NCBI GenBank assembly: GCA_963720235.1
Contig: OY970389.1
Location: 1 to 64,000 of the forward strand
Origin: JACMLC01 sp963720235
GTDB lineage: Bacteria; Acidobacteriota; Blastocatellia; Pyrinomonadales; Pyrinomonadaceae
Direction of reading: 5' to 3'
Length of the DNA: 64,000 nucleotides
Both the position numbers and the translations under genes were made by a program. The notes below the pieces were generated by a model. The model saw nothing but the letters and a program-made list of their open reading frames with translations. It was not told where the DNA came from and searched no databases. This document shows positions 52,593-61,059 of this stretch, in pieces. Numbering within the stretch: position 1 is the first letter of the stretch; every line of letters starts with the position of its first letter.

Positions 52593-52916
52593 TCAGGCGT
52601 CTGTCAATGTCAGACGCTCTTTCTCATAGCCGAGCGCGTTGAAGGTTTCTGCTGTCAGGAGGCTGCCAGCCAGAATCTCTTTAGCAAGGCGGAGCAAGGG
52701 CAAAGGGATTTCCGCGAATTGCGTTTCGCCTTCGTCCGCCTGCGGGCATTCCGAAAGCAGTTGCAGCTCTGCGCAACAGAAGTCGCAGCCAGCCAGATGT
52801 GTTTTGACCAGTGCTTTGCGCGCCGTTTCCAGTTTCAGGGTGTGATACGAGAGCAGAGTCTCGGCGGAAGGGCAGCTTGCCTGTTTGCAAAAAGAGGTTG
52901 CGTCTGTGGTTTTCAT
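52593..52916 (-). CDS. Zinc-finger anti-sigma-like small protein
   Basis: 107 residues from the ATG at 52916 (AGGGGA 4-5 bases upstream; a longer start at 52964 is less likely). Contains THLAGCDFCCAEL, the H-x3-C-x2-C part of a ZAS/zf-HC2 motif (about 50-62), preceded by Cys residues at about 10 and 15. No transmembrane segment, so a soluble anti-sigma-like or regulatory zinc protein. It is divergent from the sigma-like regulator at 53637, 720 bases away, which may be its partner. Function inferred from motif and context. Confidence 0.65.
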   Translation of the reverse strand: MKTTDATSFCKQASCPSAETLLSYHTLKLETARKALVKTHLAGCDFCCAELQLLSECPQADEGETQFAEIPLPLLRLAKEILAGSLLTAETFNALGYEKERLTLTDA

Positions 52917-53636
52917 ATATTCCCCTTCAAGGTTCGCATACCTGTACGCGCTACCTGAGGACAATCACGGCTCAGAGATGGAAAGCGAAGTGCCACAAGT
53001 GGCGACAGGGTGACGAGGCCGAAGGGCAAGAGCAAAGAATTACGAGCCGCAACTGAACTCCCTGGAGTCGGCGCTTCGCTTGTTCAACGAAAATAAAGAG
53101 CCAATAGCCGCTCTCTTCCATAAGTTTGCCGCCCGAAAAAAGATTTTTATCTAAGTCATTTCAATATTTAGCCCCAAGTGTAAAAAGATGTTGCTCATTT
53201 TTCGGATTGCTGATAACATCTTTTTGTCAATCAAGGAGGCTAGTTGCTCCTTGACCCTTTCCAGGTTGGCCGCGCCCGTTCCCCTTTTGCGGTCATCTTC
53301 AGGCGCGGTCTTCAGACAGGGATGGTAAATGAAAGCTAGCGGGAGGTTTGCTGGGCTTCCTCTCGGATATAGATGTGAGTCGCAGCATCGTGTGCGCAGG
53401 GCAGCCAAGCACACTTCCCCTGTATAAAAGAGGACATGCCCTTTCCCTCGGTCTCACACACATTGCCTGCCGGAGCCCTTTGCACGCGCCTTGTCTCACC
53501 AATCTTCCATGTATCTGCTAACGGGAATGATGCTTAACGCGCTAGTGTCGGACGAGAGGCTTGGGACGCAGGCGCGACCAGCAGTAAAAATTAAAAGACT
53601 GTGAAATCTACTAGCCATAATAATCCGAAAGGTTCC
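52917..53636. other. 720-bp divergent gap with two hairpins
   Basis: No convincing gene; minus-strand frames here lack an SD and have unusual composition. A hairpin with 11-bp perfect arms, AAAAAGATGTT (53182-53192) and AACATCTTTTT (53215-53225), ends in a T-run and could terminate in either direction. Next to it is CAAGGAG (53232-53238) with CTCCTTG (53247-53253), 8-base loop. A TATAAA near 53421 may be a -10. A short non-coding RNA is possible. Confidence 0.45.
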
Positions 53637-54791
53637 ATGATGAGCGCAATTAAAGAGCAGCCGCGTTCGCTCAGGCGTCGCGAGACCGACCGCGCATCGC
53701 GTGGCAACCACTGGGTGGAGAGCCTGCGCTGCTCGGATGTCAGTCGCCTCTGGACGGAACTGCATCGTCTGGTCTGTCACCATCCTCTCGTGCGCGCTTC
53801 CAAGAGTGCAGGTCTTCTTGTCGAAGAGGGTACGCACAATGCTTATACAGACCTGACGCAGGAGCTATTCGTTCAGCTTCTAAGCAAAGGACGTTTTCAA
53901 CATTATCTCGATACGGAGATGACGGACTCTGAAATCGAGTGCGAGATAGGGCAGATTGAGCTGACCAATCTCTTGACGGCAGAGCTTCGGAAGCGTCACC
54001 CGGAATCCTATCGCCTCGCGCGCCGCATCTCGACACTGATTCAATCGAGCGCAAACTTTCGCCGCTTTGACACCTCAGGCATAGACGACGAGCCGCATCG
54101 TCGCCTGGCAGACCGCGTCTATGGCCTCAGCGAGTGGGCAGACAACAAGGCCGGGCGCGAGATGCCCGAACTCGAACAGCGTATTCAGATGATTCCAGTG
54201 CGCCAGCGCGACACGCGCCTTGTCGGCTGCACGGGAGATTCGCAGATTGTCATCAGCAATTCAGACCTGGAGGATTTAATCATCTCCGTGCTCGAAGCTG
54301 CCGATGCGCCGGTTGATGTGCGCACGTTGCGCAGCCTCGTCATGTCGCGCCTGCCTGTGATGGACATTTATCTAGTGCCATTAAACGGCGGCGACGAAGG
54401 CGACGAGAGCGGCCAACGCTTTGAGCCTGTGGACGAATGCGACACACCGGAAGAGGGTCTTTTGCGGCGCGAGTCAGAGCAGGAAGCCGCCGGGTTCGTT
54501 GACCGTTTTCTCAAAGGCTTACAGACATCCGTGCGCGGTAAAGCCAAGCAGTACAATCGCATGCTCGGCGTGCTCTGGCATTGTTATCTCAGTCAGGAAC
54601 ATGGAACACAGCTTGAAGTCGCGGCCATTCTGGGAGTCTCAGACTCTCTGGTCTCAGACTATCGTCGCCGCATTGAGACGGAACTGCGCGCGCTCTCTTT
54701 CTCCGAAATCGAAGAGGCGCGCCGCTTTGAGATGGCGCTGCGCGACCGCGTCCGCGTCATCGTCGGCGAGCAGGAGAGCGTTGCGGTTTAA
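53637..54791 (+). CDS. Sigma-70-like regulator with C-terminal HTH
   Basis: 385 residues from the ATG at 53637 (AAAGG upstream; ATG 53640 and GTG 53601 are alternatives). The N-terminal half resembles sigma region 2 (DLTQELFVQLLSKGRFQHYL, about 78-97), the C-terminal third ends in a region-4-like HTH, LEVAAILGVSDSLVSDYRRRIE (about 328-349). An acidic stretch (about 240-265) separates them. It is longer than ECF sigma factors, so a sigma-like or atypical regulator is the safe name. Faces the surface polysaccharide genes, and its stop lies within an inverted repeat. Confidence 0.65.
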   Translation: MMSAIKEQPRSLRRRETDRASRGNHWVESLRCSDVSRLWTELHRLVCHHPLVRASKSAGLLVEEGTHNAYTDLTQELFVQLLSKGRFQHYLDTEMTDSEIECEIGQIELTNLLTAELRKRHPESYRLARRISTLIQSSANFRRFDTSGIDDEPHRRLADRVYGLSEWADNKAGREMPELEQRIQMIPVRQRDTRLVGCTGDSQIVISNSDLEDLIISVLEAADAPVDVRTLRSLVMSRLPVMDIYLVPLNGGDEGDESGQRFEPVDECDTPEEGLLRRESEQEAAGFVDRFLKGLQTSVRGKAKQYNRMLGVLWHCYLSQEHGTQLEVAAILGVSDSLVSDYRRRIETELRALSFSEIEEARRFEMALRDRVRVIVGEQESVAV

Positions 54792-54915
54792 AGTCAGGAG
54801 TCTGAAGTCTACAGTCAGGAGTCAGAAGTTTAAATCGGAATCCGATGCTATCTCTGCTCTTTAGACTTTTTGTTTTGACTTTAAACTTTAAACTTTAAAC
54901 TCCTGACTTCCGAGT
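54786..54915. repeat. Word-repeat inverted repeat (AGTCAGGAGTCTGAAGT words) overlapping a stop
   Basis: Arm 1 (54786-54842) has the repeated words AGTCAGGAGTC and AGAAGTTTAAA; arm 2 (54860-54915) has TAAACTTTAAACTCCTGACTTC. Pairing is imperfect because word copy number differs between arms. The TAA stop of the sigma-like gene lies in the first bases of arm 1. Confidence 0.8.
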
Positions 54916-54923
54916 CGTACCTC

Positions 54924-54953
54924 TTGACGCGCATCCTTACACTTGCCTACAGT
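54924..54953 (+). promoter_or_regulatory. Sigma70-type promoter of the polysaccharide cluster
   Basis: TTGACG (54924-54929), 18-base spacer, TACAGT (54948-54953). Start near 54960, leader of about 180 nt. Confidence 0.5.
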
Positions 54954-54975
54954 GGCGTGAGGGATGCACCGACAG

Positions 54976-55009
54976 CTTTTGTTTGCACAAAGAATTGTGC
55001 AGGCAAAAG
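54976..55009 (+). promoter_or_regulatory. Leader hairpin ahead of the second ligase gene
   Basis: CTTTTG and CAAAAG (6 bp) flank a 2x2 internal loop and a perfect 7-bp stem TGCACAA/TTGTGCA closed by AGAA. It lies just after the predicted transcription start. It may stabilise the transcript or bind a regulator. Confidence 0.5.
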
Positions 55010-55142
55010 CGAACGATGAACTTGCGCTGTTGCCCGGCGCGAGACTCTGTTTCGAGGCTGCCTGCGCGAAAAGTTTTGCTTCTCGCGGACAAAAGCTTTT
55101 TAGGCAAGCGGCAGAGATGGCGGTGGCCCGAAAGAGTGCCAG

Positions 55143-56726
55143 ATGTCATACCGGAATCAACAGGCTTTCGAGCATGAACCTGTGACCAGACGCGGGCGGG
55201 CCGAGTCGCGCTTTGCGTCGGAAGAATTTGCTGCGCCAAACGCGTTCGACTTTCCATCCCCGCGCTTTGAGACCGACGAAGAAGACGCGCGAGATTTTAA
55301 TTCGGAAAATCCCCGGAAACCTCACACAGCCGCAACACGTTCGGAGAACAAGCCCGCGACAGCCACGCGCGCCGAAAAAGAGGAGAGTTGGATAGTCAAG
55401 CGCGGCCATCTCTTCAGCTACATCGGCATCTTTCTTTTCACTTTCGTCCTCTACTTTCGTCCCTACGAGCTTTTCCCGCAGCTCTCCGCTTTCTCTTCGA
55501 TGGCAATGGTGATGGCGCTTTTGACGCTGTCCATCTATATCCCTTCGCAATTCACTCTGGAAGGCAACCTGACTGCGCGTCCGAGGGAAGTCAATCTGCT
55601 GCTGCTCTTGACGCTGTGCGCGCTCGCCTCGATTCCTTTCGGGATTGACCCGGCAGAGGGTTGGGCCACTTTCAACGACTCGTATGTCAAAGCCGTCCTG
55701 ATGTTCATCGTGATGGTCAATGTCGTGCGCACGGAGTGGCGTCTGAAAGGACTCATCTGGATTTCGCTTGGCGTGGGCTGCCTTCTGAGCCTGAATGCGA
55801 TAGACAATTTTCGCGCGGGCAATTTTACGGTCGAGGGTTATCGCGTCGAAGGAAATCTGGGCGGGATGTTCGGCAATCCGAACGACATGGCTCTGCATCT
55901 CGTGACGATGATTCCGTTGGCCGTCGCGCTCATGCTCACGGCGCGCAACATGGCCGTCAAGGCTCTCTATGCAGCCTGCGCTGCGTTGATGATGGCAGGC
56001 ACGGTTGTCACTTTCTCGCGCGGCGGATTTCTAGGGCTCGTCTTTTCGGGCATCCTGATGGCGTGGAAGTTCGGGAAGAAAAATCGTCTGCCGGTGTTTG
56101 CGGTCTGCCTGCTGGTCATGGCAGCGTTTCTCGCACTCGCGCCCGGAGGTTACGGGCAGCGTCTGCTCTCTCTCTTTAATTCCAATCTGGATGCCGTCGG
56201 CTCTTCGAGCGCGCGCCGCGAGCTTCTCATACACTCTATCAAGGTCGCCCTCCGTCACCCTCTGTTCGGCATCGGGATGGGCAACTACCATATCGTCTCT
56301 CCTCAGGAACATGTGAGCCACAACGCCTACACGCAGGTGGCCGCGGAATTGGGGATGGCCGCACTCGCTTTCTACACAATGTTCATCGTCACACCGCTCA
56401 AGCGTCTCTGGCAGATTGAGCGCGAGACTTTTGACATGCGGCGCGAGTCAAAGTTCTGTTATCTGGCAATCGGAATGCAGGCGAGCTTAGTGGCCTATAT
56501 GGTCGGCAGCTTCTTCGCGTCCGTTGCTTATCAATGGTACGTTTATTATCTGGTGGCCTATGCCATTGCGCTTCGCCGCATTTACGATTTTGAGCATGGA
56601 GCGGAGAAGGAAAGCGCGGCGGCTGGCGTGGAAGATTCGCAGGCGTCGAACATCCCTCACAGGGAAAGCGGGCAGGCGACCGGGACGGGCGGCATTGGGC
56701 CAAAGCTTGGAAGAGCAGCAGGATGA
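55143..56726 (+). CDS. O-antigen ligase/polymerase family protein (Wzy_C) 2
   Basis: 527 residues. An unusually long hydrophilic N-terminus (about 1-85, rich in Arg, Glu, Asp) precedes about 11 membrane helices. GNPNDMALHLVTM (about 242-254), TFSRGGFLGL (about 282) and the periplasmic-loop signature HPLFGIGMGNYHIVSP (about 373-388) with SHNAYTQVAAELG are typical of Wzy_C proteins. A second, different ligase-like gene (45872) lies 9 kb upstream. The start is ATG at 55143 with only a weak purine run before it. The gene overlaps the next by ATGA. Confidence 0.88.
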   Translation: MSYRNQQAFEHEPVTRRGRAESRFASEEFAAPNAFDFPSPRFETDEEDARDFNSENPRKPHTAATRSENKPATATRAEKEESWIVKRGHLFSYIGIFLFTFVLYFRPYELFPQLSAFSSMAMVMALLTLSIYIPSQFTLEGNLTARPREVNLLLLLTLCALASIPFGIDPAEGWATFNDSYVKAVLMFIVMVNVVRTEWRLKGLIWISLGVGCLLSLNAIDNFRAGNFTVEGYRVEGNLGGMFGNPNDMALHLVTMIPLAVALMLTARNMAVKALYAACAALMMAGTVVTFSRGGFLGLVFSGILMAWKFGKKNRLPVFAVCLLVMAAFLALAPGGYGQRLLSLFNSNLDAVGSSSARRELLIHSIKVALRHPLFGIGMGNYHIVSPQEHVSHNAYTQVAAELGMAALAFYTMFIVTPLKRLWQIERETFDMRRESKFCYLAIGMQASLVAYMVGSFFASVAYQWYVYYLVAYAIALRRIYDFEHGAEKESAAAGVEDSQASNIPHRESGQATGTGGIGPKLGRAAG

Positions 56727-57937
56727 CTCTCAGATTAGCGGCAGAAATAGTTTTCTGGTCGAGCGTGATCGCGCTCTTCTATACCTATGCGGGCTATCCA
56801 CTGCTCGTCCTGCTGGTCAGTTCCTTGCGCGCGCGCACAGTCTCACGCGCGGCGTACGAACCAAAGGTCAGCGTCATCATCACTGCTTACAACGAAGAGC
56901 GCGACCTGCGCGCCAAGCTTGAGAACACTTTTGAACTGGATTACCCGGCGGATAAATTGGAAGTCATAGTGGCTTCGGATTGCTCGACTGACGGGACGGA
57001 TGCAATCGCGCTTGAATTTGCTTCAAAAGGCGTGCGCCTGCATCGCCAGCCGGAAAGGCTCGGCAAGACAGCCGCGCAGAATGCCGCTGTCGAACTTGCG
57101 CGCGGCGAAGTCATACTCTTTTCCGATGCAACGACGCTCTACCAGCCGGATGTCCTGAGAGTGATGATGCCTGATTTCGCAGACTCTTCCGTCGGCTGCG
57201 TCGCTGGCCGCCTAGTCTATGTTGACCCTGCCGAATCGCGCGTCGGTCATGGCGCGCGTTCCTACTGGAATTACGAAACATTTCTCAAACGGCATGAGAG
57301 CCGCGCGTGTTCTCTGATTGGAGCGTCGGGTTGTTTGTACGCAGTGCGCCGCGCGGCCTATGTGCCGATGTATGATGAAGCGTGCAGTGATTTTTTGATT
57401 GCGACGAAGATGATGGAGCAGGGCTTGCGCGCGGTCTATGAACCGGATGCTGTCTGCACTGAGGAGACGAATCGGCGGACTGATAAAGAGATGCGCATGC
57501 GCGTGCGTGTCATCACGCAGACTTTCACAGACCTCTGGCGTCATCGCTCGATGATGAATCCCTTGCGGAGCGGATTTTATGCGATACAGCTTCTCTCTCA
57601 TAAAGTGCTGCGCTACTTCGTGCCAGTCTTTCTGCTCTTGACGCTCATCACTTCTGCAATCCTCGCGCCGTTTTCGTGGCTCTATGCTCTGGCTTTACTC
57701 GCGCAGCTTTTGTTCTACACAGTCGCGGCCTTTGGCTGGCTGCTTGAGCACGCGGGAGTCGAAAGGCTGCGACTGCTCGCGCTGCCGCAGTATTTCGTGC
57801 TTGCGAACGCGGCTTCGATGATTGCCTTCTACAAATTCCTGCGCGGCGAGAGATACGCGCGCTGGGAGCCTATACGCGAGCCTGTCGGCAAGACTGCTTC
57901 GACGGCTCAGGCCGCCGCCTCGCACGGGAGGGATTGA
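56723..57937 (+). CDS. Membrane GT2 glycosyltransferase
   Basis: 404 residues. N-terminal membrane helix (about 10-30), GT2 catalytic domain (about 48-260) with VSVIITAYNEERDL, SDCSTDGT and FSDATTLYQ (D-x-D-like), an ED/TEETNRR motif about 248, and 2-3 C-terminal helices (about 300-370). This layout matches processive or lipid-linked GT2 enzymes such as those that start or extend surface polysaccharides. Its start overlaps the ligase stop (ATGA) and its stop overlaps the next GT2 gene, so three genes are coupled. Donor and acceptor sugars are unknown. Confidence 0.9.
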   Translation: MTLRLAAEIVFWSSVIALFYTYAGYPLLVLLVSSLRARTVSRAAYEPKVSVIITAYNEERDLRAKLENTFELDYPADKLEVIVASDCSTDGTDAIALEFASKGVRLHRQPERLGKTAAQNAAVELARGEVILFSDATTLYQPDVLRVMMPDFADSSVGCVAGRLVYVDPAESRVGHGARSYWNYETFLKRHESRACSLIGASGCLYAVRRAAYVPMYDEACSDFLIATKMMEQGLRAVYEPDAVCTEETNRRTDKEMRMRVRVITQTFTDLWRHRSMMNPLRSGFYAIQLLSHKVLRYFVPVFLLLTLITSAILAPFSWLYALALLAQLLFYTVAAFGWLLEHAGVERLRLLALPQYFVLANAASMIAFYKFLRGERYARWEPIREPVGKTASTAQAAASHGRD

Positions 57938-58938
57938 TGACGTTGACGATGGAAGCGACGACAGCAGAGACGCCGCAGCGCATCACACGCCACACGGCCA
58001 CGCCGCCCGCCGTGAGCGTGATTATCCCTGCCTACAATGTCGCGTCCTATATCACAGAGGCTCTCAATTCCGCGCTCGCGCAGACTTTTAAAGACTACGA
58101 GATTATCGTCATCAACGACGGCTCGCCTGACACAGCAGAGCTTGAGCGCGTGCTTGAGCCATACCGCGCGCACATAGTCTATCTCAAGCAGGAAAATCGC
58201 GGCGCGGCTTCGGCGCGCAACACTGGGCTCTATGTCGCGCGCGGCGAGTTCGTAGCCTTCCTTGATGCGGACGATTGGTGGCTGCCGGATTTTCTGCACG
58301 CACAGGTTGAATACATGCGCCGTCATCAGAAGTGCGATCTCGTCTATGCGAACGCTTTGATTTTCGGAGAGACGCCGCTCTCCGGCAAAACTTATATGCA
58401 GACCGCGCCGTCGAAAGGCGAAGTGACTTTCGAGAGCTTAATCACTGCGCGTTGCAATGTGATTACTTCGGGCGTGGTCGCGCGCAGGCAGTTAATCATG
58501 GATGTCGGCATGTTTGATGAAGAGCTTTTGCGCGCGCATGATTTTGACCTCTGGCTGCGGATGGTCAAGCACGGCGGGCATGCCGCTTATCAGAAAAAAG
58601 TCCTGCTCAATTATCGCGTGCGGCCCGATAGCCTTTCCGGTGATGCCATTCAACAGGTGGAAAGAGAACTCGAAGCTTTTGACAAGATTGAGCGTCATCT
58701 GAATGTCACGCCGCAAGAGCATGAGGTGATGGCCGGAGTCGTCCAAAGACTTCAATCGGATTTGCGAATCGAGCGCGGCAAGCTACATCTCGTGCGCGGA
58801 GATTTTGACGCCGCCGCGCAGGAACTTCGCGAAGCGCAGAAACTTTATCGCAGATGGAAACTGCCATTCGTGCTGCTCATGCTGCGCTTTGCGCCGCACA
58901 TGTTGCTGCGCATTTACAAAGCGCGCCGCGCGCATTGA
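57934..58938 (+). CDS. GT2 glycosyltransferase
   Basis: 334 residues. GT-A fold with VSVIIPAYNVASYITEALNSAL (split over about 27-48), NDGSPDT (about 65) and AFLDADDWW (about 109-117), the D-x-D metal-binding site. C-terminal helical part (about 230-334) lacks membrane segments. It overlaps the preceding GT2 by ATGA. Transfers one sugar to a growing glycan on the cytoplasmic side; sugars unknown. Confidence 0.92.
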   Translation: MMTLTMEATTAETPQRITRHTATPPAVSVIIPAYNVASYITEALNSALAQTFKDYEIIVINDGSPDTAELERVLEPYRAHIVYLKQENRGAASARNTGLYVARGEFVAFLDADDWWLPDFLHAQVEYMRRHQKCDLVYANALIFGETPLSGKTYMQTAPSKGEVTFESLITARCNVITSGVVARRQLIMDVGMFDEELLRAHDFDLWLRMVKHGGHAAYQKKVLLNYRVRPDSLSGDAIQQVERELEAFDKIERHLNVTPQEHEVMAGVVQRLQSDLRIERGKLHLVRGDFDAAAQELREAQKLYRRWKLPFVLLMLRFAPHMLLRIYKARRAH

Positions 58939-58994
58939 TAAAGAGCAAGCTGTCTTTGCTTGTCTCTCGCAACTCTCTCCAGCTTTTCTGAATT

Positions 58995-59987
58995 ATGAAA
59001 CTGACAGTTGTCATCCCTACTTTCAATCGCGCACAGCTTTTGCGCCGCATGCTCAAGAGTCTCGCAGAGGCCGAGAGGCCGTGCGGACTTGAAGTGTGCC
59101 TGATGGTGGTTGACAACAATTCTACGGACGAGACACGCGAGACGGTCAAAGCCTGTCAGGCGGAGTTTGATTTGGAGATACGCTATCTCTTCGAGCCGCG
59201 ACAGGGAAAATCTCGCGCGCTCAATACCGCCATCGAAAATGCTTCCGGCGATTTGATAGGCATGCTCGACGATGACGAAGAGGTCACAAGCAACTGGCTC
59301 ATGGCCGTCGCGGATGTCTTTCTCAATCGCTGGGATGAAGTTGATTTTATAGGTGGCCGCTATATTCCGCAGTGGGAGATGGAGCCGCCCGCCTGGCTGC
59401 CGAAGCAATACACAGGCGTCGTCGGCTTTAGCAATCCGGGCGAAGAAGAACTTAGATATGGCTCGTCTTTCAAAGGGATGATGCCGGGCGGAAATGCCGT
59501 CGTCAAACTCTCCGCGTTGCGCGAAGTCGGCGGCTATAACGAAAGTCTTGGGCCAGTCGGCGGCAATCTGATGGGCTGCGAAGACGACGAGATGTACCAT
59601 CGCCTGCTTGATGCAGGCAAGCGCGGCTTCTATTGCCCGAAGCTCAATATCTATCATCGTGTTCCGGCTTATCGTTTGACCAAAAAATATTTTCGCAGGT
59701 GGTGTTACGGCTGGGGCGCGTCGCAGTCTGTGATTGATAGAGAGCGCACGGATTATGTTGGGCCAAGATTTTTCGGCGTGCCGCGCTACATGTACGGAGA
59801 CGCCGCGCGCGGCGCGTTGCAGATGCTGCGTAGCATCTTGAAGCGCGACACGAATGAAGCCTTCGCGCATGAACTTTCGCTGTGGATACTCACGGGATTT
59901 TTCAAGGAACGAAATCTTGCGCGGCGGCGCGAAGGAGAGCGCGCGAGTGCTTTTCGCAGTAAAGGAGCAGAAGCCGTGACACGATAA
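58995..59987 (+). CDS. GT2 glycosyltransferase
   Basis: 330 residues. TVVIPTFNRAQLLRRML (about 4-20), VVDNNSTDET (about 37), GMLDDDEE (about 92, D-x-D) and a C-terminal helical region with RRWCYGWG and long charged tail. Closely resembles the GT2 at 62365-63324 in domain plan, suggesting a duplicated pair with different specificity. No clear SD. Its stop is followed by a word-repeat element. Confidence 0.9.
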   Translation: MKLTVVIPTFNRAQLLRRMLKSLAEAERPCGLEVCLMVVDNNSTDETRETVKACQAEFDLEIRYLFEPRQGKSRALNTAIENASGDLIGMLDDDEEVTSNWLMAVADVFLNRWDEVDFIGGRYIPQWEMEPPAWLPKQYTGVVGFSNPGEEELRYGSSFKGMMPGGNAVVKLSALREVGGYNESLGPVGGNLMGCEDDEMYHRLLDAGKRGFYCPKLNIYHRVPAYRLTKKYFRRWCYGWGASQSVIDRERTDYVGPRFFGVPRYMYGDAARGALQMLRSILKRDTNEAFAHELSLWILTGFFKERNLARRREGERASAFRSKGAEAVTR

Positions 59988-60023
59988 GGTTGTTTAAGAT
60001 GGGTAACTGATAATGGAAAAGCA

Positions 60024-60129
60024 ATTTCCCGCAAAGGCGCAAAGGAAAGACAACAAGAAAGCTTTTGAGATAAATCACAACTCAACACCTTCGCGCCTTC
60101 TTTGCGCCTTTGCGCCTTTGCGGGAAACT
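60024..60129. repeat. Word-repeat inverted repeat (CCCGCAAAGGCGCAAAG family)
   Basis: Arm 1 TTTCCCGCAAAGGCGCAAAG (60025-60044) pairs with CTTTGCGCCTTTGCGGGAAA (60108-60127); extra copies of the word lie at the inner side of arm 2. Same family as 40184-40260. Located 36 bases after a GT2 stop and 37 bases before the ABC permease gene. Confidence 0.92.
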
Positions 60130-60166
60130 AACACATTCCAAAGCGACAAGTTTAGATTAATCAGCA

Positions 60167-61036
60167 ATGTCAACTAATGCTTTAACAACCGATGCGATGA
60201 GCAAGCCGCGCCGCGTGCGTGTGTTGCGTGCGCCTTCGTTTTCGCCACTCGGTTTGCTTGGCGACTTGCGTACGCTTGTGCAGTATCGCGACCTGCTCTT
60301 GACGCTCACGCTTCATCGCATCAAGGTGCGTTACAAGCAATCTGTGCTCGGCATCGCGTGGGCGATTGTGCAACCGTTGTCGCTGATGCTGATTTACACT
60401 CTGATTTTCTCTTACGTCGCGCGCGTCGAGACGAATGGCATGCCTTATGCCATCTTCGCCTACGCCGCGCTGCTGCCCTGGACATACTTCTCGACATCGG
60501 TTGCCAACGCGACAAACTCTCTGGTCACTAATTCGGAACTAGTCACGAAAGTCTATTTCCCGCGCGAGATTCTGCCTTTGAGTTATGTCATCGCCGCGCT
60601 CTGCGATTTCCTGATTGCGTCGAGCGTGATGGCAGGATTGATGTTTTACTATCGCGTGCCGCTGACCATCAACTCTCTCTACAGCTTGCCAATCATCTTC
60701 GTGCTGACGCTCTTTATCATGGCGATGACTTTGATTCTGTCCGCCACGCAGGTGCGCTTTAGGGACATAGGAGTCGCCGTGCCGCTTCTCTTGCAACTGT
60801 GGATGTTTGCAACTCCTGTTGTCTATCCGTTGAGCGCAGTGCCTGAGCGTTTTCGCGCGCTCTATGTACTGAACCCGATGGTCGGGACGGTGGAAAACTT
60901 TCGCCGCACAATCCTCGAAGGAGTCGCGCCGGATTTGTACACGCTCTCTTTATCGGCAGCCATCTCTGTTGCGCTGCTCATCTTTTCTTATATCTATTTC
61001 AAACACGTCGAAGCGACTGTGGCCGATTTGGTCTGA
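60167..61036 (+). CDS. wzm: ABC-2 type polysaccharide export permease (Wzm)
   Basis: 289 residues with six hydrophobic segments (about 61-83, 96-118, 133-165, 166-190, 206-226, 255-280) and the ABC2_membrane sequence VRYKQSVLGIAWAIVQPLS (about 50-68) shared by Wzm/TagG proteins. N-terminal cytoplasmic stretch is basic. Two copies form the channel for undecaprenyl-linked glycan. The ATP-binding partner follows 23 bases downstream. No good SD is visible at the ATG. Confidence 0.93.
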   Translation: MSTNALTTDAMSKPRRVRVLRAPSFSPLGLLGDLRTLVQYRDLLLTLTLHRIKVRYKQSVLGIAWAIVQPLSLMLIYTLIFSYVARVETNGMPYAIFAYAALLPWTYFSTSVANATNSLVTNSELVTKVYFPREILPLSYVIAALCDFLIASSVMAGLMFYYRVPLTINSLYSLPIIFVLTLFIMAMTLILSATQVRFRDIGVAVPLLLQLWMFATPVVYPLSAVPERFRALYVLNPMVGTVENFRRTILEGVAPDLYTLSLSAAISVALLIFSYIYFKHVEATVADLV

Positions 61037-61059
61037 AGATTTTGAGGGAAATTTAATCG

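Larger units (their letters stand above)
54792..55142. other. 351-bp leader of the polysaccharide cluster
   Basis: Holds the 3' inverted repeat (to 54915), a promoter (54924-54953) and a leader hairpin (54976-55009) ahead of the ligase ATG at 55143. No coding frame in it is convincing. Confidence 0.6.

Noticed and set aside
53151..53414. 87-codon minus-strand frame in the divergent gap
   Set aside because: No SD, no known family, overlaps two hairpins; composition not clearly coding.
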